Shown here: piece by piece, positions 58,080 through 64,000 of the stretch
How positions within the stretch are numbered: the first letter of the stretch is position 1
Layout of the letters: each line of letters opens with the position of its first letter
NCBI GenBank assembly: GCA_963971225.1
Contig: OZ020267.1
Location: 4,712,001 to 4,776,000 of the forward strand
Reading direction: 5' to 3'
DNA: 64,000 bases
From: Melieria omissa
Lineage: Eukaryota; Arthropoda; Insecta; Diptera; Ulidiidae
Notes under the pieces: model-generated
Seen by the model: the letters and a program-made list of their open reading frames with translations, nothing else
Database searches by the model: none
What the model was told of the DNA's origin: nothing
Position numbers and translations under genes: made by a program

Positions 58080-59560
58080 AATTGAATTAATGCAGTAATT
58101 AAGAAATGTTAAGAAAAATCCCTGAATGTTCTGTCGATCATCAGACACATTTTTATGTAAATTTAGTAATTAACTAAACTATAATTTATGCATAAAATAT
58201 TATGAAGAAAATTGCAAATAATAAAGTTATTAAAATAAAGTTTCAACTTAAGTGCAGCAGCTAAATACATTAAATTAAATTGATTTCAACTATTTACTTT
58301 TTGCATAAATTCACATTAGTTGAAATTGAGTAAATTAAGATTTAGCAAAATGTTTTTCTAATTATTATTTTTTAAATAGTTTTCCTTGAATAGCAATTAA
58401 ACTGCGAGCAAAGCAAATGGTCAGCAATTTTCAACAATTTCGCAACAGGAAGCCGATTGTCGACTGACTCGAAACAATTAGTCCACTAACATATTTTCTG
58501 CCAATAAAATTTAATGAAGTGCACATTGCGCGCCGCAATTCGGATGTAAATGGCACGAAAACGTTCAGCTGCGAACATCTGGTTTCGGTCGCCGAGAATT
58601 CGCGCAAATATTGCTGCAAGCACTGATTGCCAACAACAAAAACATGTCGCACATATATATAAACAGAAGTAGATGTACAAAAGTAGTAAAATTTTAAATG
58701 CATTTCTCATAATTGGTGTCAATGCTGACAATGCAGCGACGAAAGTGCAACAATTGCAAGTTGCAGCATAATTAACACAAACCATGCAAATTGTGGTAAA
58801 CATAACAAAGTAATAAATACATACATACATGTGTGTGAATGTGCTTATGCATTTGTGTATGCAACAAAAACTATTCGTACTATTGTGCCATATCGTTCGT
58901 GTGGTGTCTTGGTGGCAAAAATTCATAATTAAAAAATAAAACTATTTAAATGTAAAGCAAATGCACCGATTATAGTCGTAAAGTATTTAAATTTATTGCA
59001 TTTCTGTGCGGATTATTTTGTAGCACGGCAACGCCCTTCATTTTACAGCGAAACTTTGCAGATGGCGCTTCGACTGATTGGTGCGCAATGCAGCGCACAA
59101 CACCAACAACAACAACAAACATTTATAAACACACAGACAGCGAAAAAATACTCGAAGATGCCGCGTACAATTAGTATGCAAATAATAAAACTTAATATTT
59201 ATTGCAATAAAATCACAAGTTTTATGACGCTGCACGAGTGCATTGACGTGAGCTGGCGGCGCGTAGCCAGCGGTTCCGGCCATTTGCAGATGGCCGATTG
59301 TTTTGCGGTAAAACTGGGCTGCACCGAATGTGCGCTACAAAAGGAGAGAAGTTTCGATGTTTAGATAAATTAGATAAATTATTCGTTAGGAGAACTTGGT
59401 CCTGCCATCGGATTAACCGTAAACATTGTTCACAAAGGTAACAAATAACGATTTGAACCCTTTAGTTCAATTTTTATATTTTTAAACAATTACTAAAAGA
59501 TTATTATTAGCTGCCGAACTGCAAAAGTAACGCAAGATCACTTAACCGCCTGACTGATTT
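58080..59560. other. Noncoding DNA, AT-rich then GC-richer
   Basis: Frames at 58486-58926 (minus, 146 residues, C/Y/I-rich), 58431-58703 and 58996-59364 overlap other frames and show no motif. CAACAACAAC lies near 59103. Confidence 0.4.
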
Positions 59561-59569
59561 ACGGACGAA

Positions 59570-59900
59570 TTGACTCTTTCAGACTTCAGAATGGTCATAG
59601 ACGTATTACCTGGGCTACACTTTCTAGCGCTTCCTTCCCTTCCTAGTGTTAGAAAGGGTTTCACAGACAATTAATGTTTCAGAATGTGCGAGAAATATGA
59701 AGCTTTGGAGACATTGGAACATGTCCTCTGCTTCTTTGCTGCCATCTCAAGATGACACTTGGTAATATTGGAGGCCTGCAGCGTTTGCTGAAGTTTCCCT
59801 AAAGCACTCGTATTCTAACGAATCACTACTACAACTCATAGAAGGATATTCATGTGATATTGCTCAGGACCCAGTCTATGTGTAGCCATTCGTGTCCTAA
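59570..59900 (+). pseudogene. LINE ORF2 C-terminal tail relic
   Basis: From about 59691 the plus strand reads RMCEKYEALETLEHVLCFFA, the ETLEHVLC-type zinc tail found at the end of ORF2 in I/R1/Loa-type LINEs, then stops at TGA near 59752. The first Cys pair is altered (CEKY for CxxC). Surroundings (GGTCATAGACGTATTACCTG upstream) may belong to the same relic. It differs from the LINE tail near 26.1 kb, so it represents a second insertion. Confidence 0.65.
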
Positions 59901-60500
59901 CTACTAAAGATTTTGGGTTATAAACATTGTTCGAGAAAAAAGGCAAAAGTCAACAGCCTGAAGGTCCCTTTGGAATAACACAAAAATAAAGTTTAAATAG
60001 GAATAGTTTGAATACAAAAATGTATCATTTTGCTTGTTAGAAATAAATTTCATAATCATTTGTATATTTTTGTGGACACATTAGATTGCACAATTTAAAT
60101 GAAAAAACAGCTCACATAATCAATAAATTCTATGATTGTATGGATTTATGTGACATTTCTATTGATCCTTTTTCCGAACTAGAAGCAATTTTATTTTTGC
60201 GGCTAGCTTATTTATTATTTTTGTATTTTTATTACTTTTATAAATTTTTTTAAATTTTTATTTTTTATTATTTTTACTGTTCATTATTTAGTATTATTTA
60301 TCCAAACATACAACAATTGGATATTTCACTACCTATGTACAATAAATGTTGAATTTTTTAACTTTTTGTGAATTCAAAAGCTGTAGAAAGATTCTTTGAG
60401 TCACAAACAAAATTCATATTTGTCAATATTTATGGAATTTTTCACACTACAAAGACCGCAAGTTTTCCATACCTACAAATACCACATATTATATCCGCTC
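59901..60500. other. AT-rich noncoding DNA
   Basis: TTATTATTTTTATTT low complexity at 60190-60300; nothing else seen. Confidence 0.5.
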
Positions 60501-60503
60501 ATA

Positions 60504-61755
60504 CACAGTGGGACAATTATGTATTAAGACTTGAACCATATCTCAGCAACCAACCACGCCTTCCTCTTCTGTCAAAATTTCATAACATTTGGTTGACATT
60601 AAATATTTATTAAAATTCATTTTGCAAAACACGTTTTCGTTTGATGTTCAAATTTTAACATGGAGCACAGAGCGGTCATTAAATTCCAAGCAAAAATTGC
60701 TAAAAGTGGATCAGAAACATTCCGAATGATGCAGCAAGCGAATGGCGATGCTTGTTTTTCAAGATCAAATTTTTTTTATGGCATGAACGTTTTGTGGATG
60801 GCAGAGAGTCGCTAAAAGATGAAATAAAAGAAGGAAGGTCAATTTCAGTTCGGACGCCGGAAATGATCCAGAAAGTTTGTGATTTTATTGCAGAAGACCG
60901 CAATGCTTCACTGAAAATGATGGAAGAGGCCTTAAACATGAACAGAGAAACTATCCGACTCATCCTTTACGAGGATTTGTGCAAAACAAAGGTCTGCGCA
61001 AAATTTGTTCCACACACATTGAGGAGCAAAAATTAATGAAAGTCAGTCATTCTAGAGACATCGTTGCAGCCGCAGAAAATGATCCACTCCTGAAAACAAT
61101 TGTTACGGGTGATGATGTTTCCAATACGATCCAGAGAACCAAGCGTCAAAGTGCAGAATGGAAATCAAAAAACTCACCACAAGCCAAAAAAACACGAAAA
61201 GTTCCATCCAAAATCAAAACAATGCTCATCACATTCTTCGATAGCAAAGAAATTATCCACAAATAATTTGTTCCAACTGGTCAAACAGTTACTGCAGCAT
61301 ATTACCTCGAAGTTTTGAAGCGTTTGATGGCCAGAATCCGTCGTATTCGATCAGAATACCGCGATCCAAAAAGTTGGTCTCTGTTGCACGATAATGCACC
61401 GAGTCACACAGCACTCATTGTTCGTCAATTTTTGGCTCGGAATCAGGTGTTGAATCATCCGCCGTATTCACCTGATTTGGCACCGTGCGACTTCTCTTTG
61501 TTCCCGAAACTGAAATTGAAGTTGAAACGATGCTTTTTTGATAACATTCAGACCATACAACGGGCTTCGTCGAGGGCACTGGAGGATATTCCGAAAAATG
61601 AGCAGTAACACGCGTTTGAATCAGTACTAAATCGATGTAACAAGTGTATTGAATCAGGAGGAGAATATTTCGAATAAATATACCGAAAAATTAGCAGATA
61701 TGGTTTTTAATTGTGTTTTCTAGAGGCAGTCTTAACACATAATTGTTGCACTGTG
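60504..61755 (+). mobile_element. Mariner element, second family, full-length but decayed
   Basis: The 1252-bp element has inverted repeats CACAGTGGGACAATTATGTA on the left and the reverse of CACAGTGCAACAATTATGTG on the right. TA flanks both sides (60502-60503, 61756-61757). It encodes a broken transposase described separately. It lies in the opposite orientation to the copy at 56563-57723. Confidence 0.95.
60660..61677 (+). pseudogene. Mariner transposase relic, second family
   Basis: It starts at the ATG at 60660 with a MEHRAVIKF-type N-terminus. The frame shifts in a T-run near 60772, then resumes with RFVDGRESLKDEIKEGRSIS and NMNRETIRLILYEDL. It stops after RSKN (61034) and continues in another frame. 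A 7-bp deletion follows TGD at about 61110. A stop interrupts after KEIIHK (61264). The second and third catalytic acids are present in HDNAPSHT and HPPYSPDLAPCDFSLF. By manual count 32 residues separate these two acids, against 34 in typical mariners and in the element at 444. A stop near 61606 precedes the terminal GGEYFE, with final TAA at 61675. Confidence 0.93.
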
Positions 61756-61757
61756 TA

Positions 61758-63370
61758 TCTCGAAAAGTTCACATCGAATTTGGCTTATTGTATTTTTAGA
61801 ACCCTTATTGTAGAACAGTTAATATAAATACTAAAAATATTACAAATATTTAATTATTAAAAACCCTCAAAATTATCGAAATGGTCTTTCTAGTGTTAGA
61901 GCTTATAGCGACTACAACAAAACTACAATCTACAAAAAACATGAGAGCTAGTATCTGTTAGAGTAAAAACAAAACATTTGAAATCTTCACACAGATCACC
62001 AGACACTTAGACTCGGTTGAGACTTCACTGTCTATTTACGAAAAATCAATCAAATGAATTGGTGCGATTTATGAAATGTTTAATGAGTTAATAAAGACTA
62101 CTAGACGGGAAGTAAGCTTTTAGTTAAGATTTGATTTTTAATAACAAAACAATTACTATAATTTTAACTTACAGATTTTACAAATTCTCAAATAAAATTT
62201 GAATCCTTCTTGGATACCAAATGATTGAAAAAGTCTACCGAAAAGCTAATAGTTCGTTCTTATTTTCTGCAGCAAAATATATATACGACAATTTACAGTT
62301 TAATAAAATTTAAAATAATAAGTAATAAAATTTAATTAAATAATTAATAAGTTACTAAAATGTAATTTTAACAATTTAAATGTGTAATTTTATATTAAAT
62401 ATAAAATTTAATAAAATACTCAAATTAACAAAAGTTATCATCTAATATAATGATATTTTTTTTCCATTCATTTTGTATTTAGCGCACCATCACATTCGAC
62501 TACGCCGACCATCACTTAACGATAGCAAAAGTGAACAATTTTTTGTTCATTGTTCGCATAAAAGGCAAAATGTAATCCGGGCGAGCAAAACATAAGCAGC
62601 ACAAAAGCAGCGCCCAAGAGCTAATAAGATTTTCAACTCAGTATCATAAGCACCAACAACAAAAACAACAACAACAATAATAACTACGAGTGCGAGTAGG
62701 ACTGTGAATGCGGCAGCGGCCAGCAACGCGCGATACGATCTGTCAGTGTTTAAAATGTATTGCATTTAAATGTAAATAAACGTAAACGTTGCGGCATTTT
62801 GTTTATTTTATTTAGTTCTTTGACTTCTTCTTTGATTTCAGCCTTTTTGATTTTTTTTCTTTCAATTTTTTTTTTGTTGTATTTTTGCTGGCGCATTTTT
62901 ATCAGCCGAAAGTATAAACAAGCAGCAACTGCGCGTGCAGACAAACATACGCACATCATTATTTGCTATCACTATTTTTTGTACAAATATGCATGTCTAT
63001 ATGTATTTATAATTAAATATATATACATTTACATATACATATGTATAATTGTGTACTTCACTGTTTGAAATGTGGTTCGAACTGATATCAGCAAACGCTC
63101 GCGCACACACAAAACTCTCGAGCTGTGCGTTTTTTATAAAATGTTAATGTGTACATTTTTTTAAATATCTCTTAATAAACGTCAAGTAAATGGAGTGTTT
63201 CGTTGGGGTTCAATTGCATTGACATTGATAAGCACTGCGACGCCGCACAAACATTCGAAATGTAGCGTGAATGACAAGTCGGCCGCTTAAATTTAGACAT
63301 TTATTTAACATCAATTATTCAAATTGATTTTTTTAATAAGACGCGGCTCATGTTTTGTTGTTATCTGCTG
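61758..63370. other. AT-rich noncoding DNA with a small CAA block
   Basis: AATAAAATTTAAT-type low complexity lies at 62295-62450, CAACAACAACAA near 62660, and ATATATACA tracts near 63020-63050. Frames at 62547-63068 are compositional. Confidence 0.45.
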
Positions 63371-63373
63371 AAA

Positions 63374-64000
63374 TGAGGCGTCAATATTTGCTGGTCAGTG
63401 GCTGAAGTGGAAAGTTTGAGCACAAAAAAGTTGAAGCAAACGGAGAAAATTCAATTGAAAACAAAAATTCGTTCAACAGAATACATATCTATGATATGTA
63501 AACTATATATACGATATACGATCTTTAGTATATCGTATATTGAAGTTTTGCAAATTTTGAAGTTCTTTCGCTTCATACACCAACTTCAACCTTCGACCAA
63601 ACTAAGCTTGGTGGCCGGTCCCCTACTTCGCCGAGTCGCAGGTGATATTCCAATTTCTTCTATATTCACGCCGCGCTGGTCCAACTATAGCGGCCAACAC
63701 ATCGTGCGGCACTTTGATATTGCTCGAAAATTGCCATCGACATCTGTGTCCATGCGGCGACAATACAAACGGCGCAGATTTTCCTACAACCGAAATCGAA
63801 CGGAAATTCGCCACCGCACTAACGCGTTCCGCTCGGTCTCAGTTGGCCTGAACTGTGCGTGGCGTAAATATTTACATTTGTTGTTGGCGTACGTTTTACA
63901 AGCAAACATTTTCTCATTAACCCTTTTCCGACACTCGAACCGAATGGCCATGCATGAAATTTTTACGTTGTTTGCACTTTCCGATGAAATGTTGAGACGA
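63374..64000 (+). CDS. Open frame running off the window edge, unknown, low confidence
   Basis: One plus-strand frame has no stop from just after a TGA near 63371 to the window end (about 209 codons). Within it, VAGDIPISSIFTPRWSNYSG, MRRQYKRRRFSYNRNRTEIR and HRTNAFRSVSVGLN are varied and arginine-rich. Against a gene: two other frames over 63623-63851 are also open, the upstream part includes an AT palindrome, and the last 80 bp look like the start of a TTAA element. I recognise no domain. The start is unknown; an internal ATG lies near 63752. Confidence 0.2.
63507..63540. repeat. Perfect 13-bp inverted repeat
   Basis: ATATACGATATAC (63507-63519) and GTATATCGTATAT (63528-63540) are exact reverse complements with an 8-base loop. 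Confidence 0.9.
63923..64000. mobile_element. Left end of a TTAA-type miniature element, cut by the window edge
   Basis: TTAA (63919-63922) followed by CCCTTTTCCGACACTCGA resembles the left end of the 83-bp element at 7264 (CCCTTTCCGACATG). The right end would lie outside the window. Confidence 0.35.

Noticed and set aside
60700..60963. 87-residue minus-strand frame
   Set aside because: Antisense of the second mariner transposase relic.
1..64000. CRISPR arrays, bacterial-type operons, rRNA genes
   Set aside because: No regularly spaced repeats with unique spacers and no rRNA landmarks; the content is that of an animal genome.

Overview
The window looks like gene-desert DNA from a higher fly. 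A tephritid fruit fly is my best guess, but that is an inference. The base composition is AT-rich with moderately GC-rich islands. There are many (CAA)n, (CAG)n and (CA)n tracts, mariner relics, a tRNA-head SINE with a conserved body, a non-LTR element of the RNase H-bearing I/R1/Loa type, and dense TA-, TTAA- and 8-bp-duplicating miniature elements. I found no exon of a recognisable host gene, no rRNA and no intact tRNA. Nearly every open frame is short and lacks a family signature. The sequence could be intergenic or could lie inside a very long intron.

Layout. 1-2.9 kb: a long inverted-repeat element (69-1908) with an internally deleted mariner inside it (444-1194), then a related repeat copy. 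3-5.6 kb: CAA-rich and AT-rich DNA. 5.67-7.35 kb: a pogo-like miniature element, a decayed tandem array and an 83-bp TTAA element. 7.4-13 kb: alternating AT-rich and GC-richer low-complexity blocks. 13.15-14.15 kb: an hAT-like miniature element carrying an (AAAAT)n tract, fragments of a CAGTGGCGC-ended family and a tRNA-like piece. 16-24 kb: another CAGTGGCGC element, two related hAT-like miniature elements in opposite orientation (16.6 and 23.3 kb), a 540-bp TTAA element and a near-perfect hairpin (23.98 kb).

25.7-27.3 kb: a dead LINE 3' fragment between two about 90-bp direct repeats, followed by a SINE. 28.3-29 kb: an almost pure A/T tract. 31.5-32.4 kb: a roughly 140/280-bp minisatellite. 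33.6-34.6 kb: a GC-rich block with clustered GCCAT motifs. 35.8-40.4 kb: direct and tandem repeats around low-complexity GC-richer blocks. 42.7-47.6 kb: four inverted-repeat elements close together, comprising two other TTAA elements, one Kolobok-like element and a second copy of the 2.3-kb family. 48-55 kb: tandem duplications, a frameshifted coding relic of unknown family (51.6-52.0 kb) and a TTTTA microsatellite. 55.96-61.76 kb: a SINE with a clean target duplication, two decayed mariners arranged head to head, a tRNA-like head and a LINE tail relic. The last 0.6 kb is an open frame running off the edge, overlapping the start of another TTAA element.

The genes do not form a pathway. What can be read is a record of transposon insertion, decay and local duplication between blocks of possible regulatory DNA. 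No convincing new biological system was found. The best leads are the orphan coding relic at 51.6 kb, the mariner family with 32 rather than 34 residues between catalytic acids, the shared SINE body and the recurrent miniature families.
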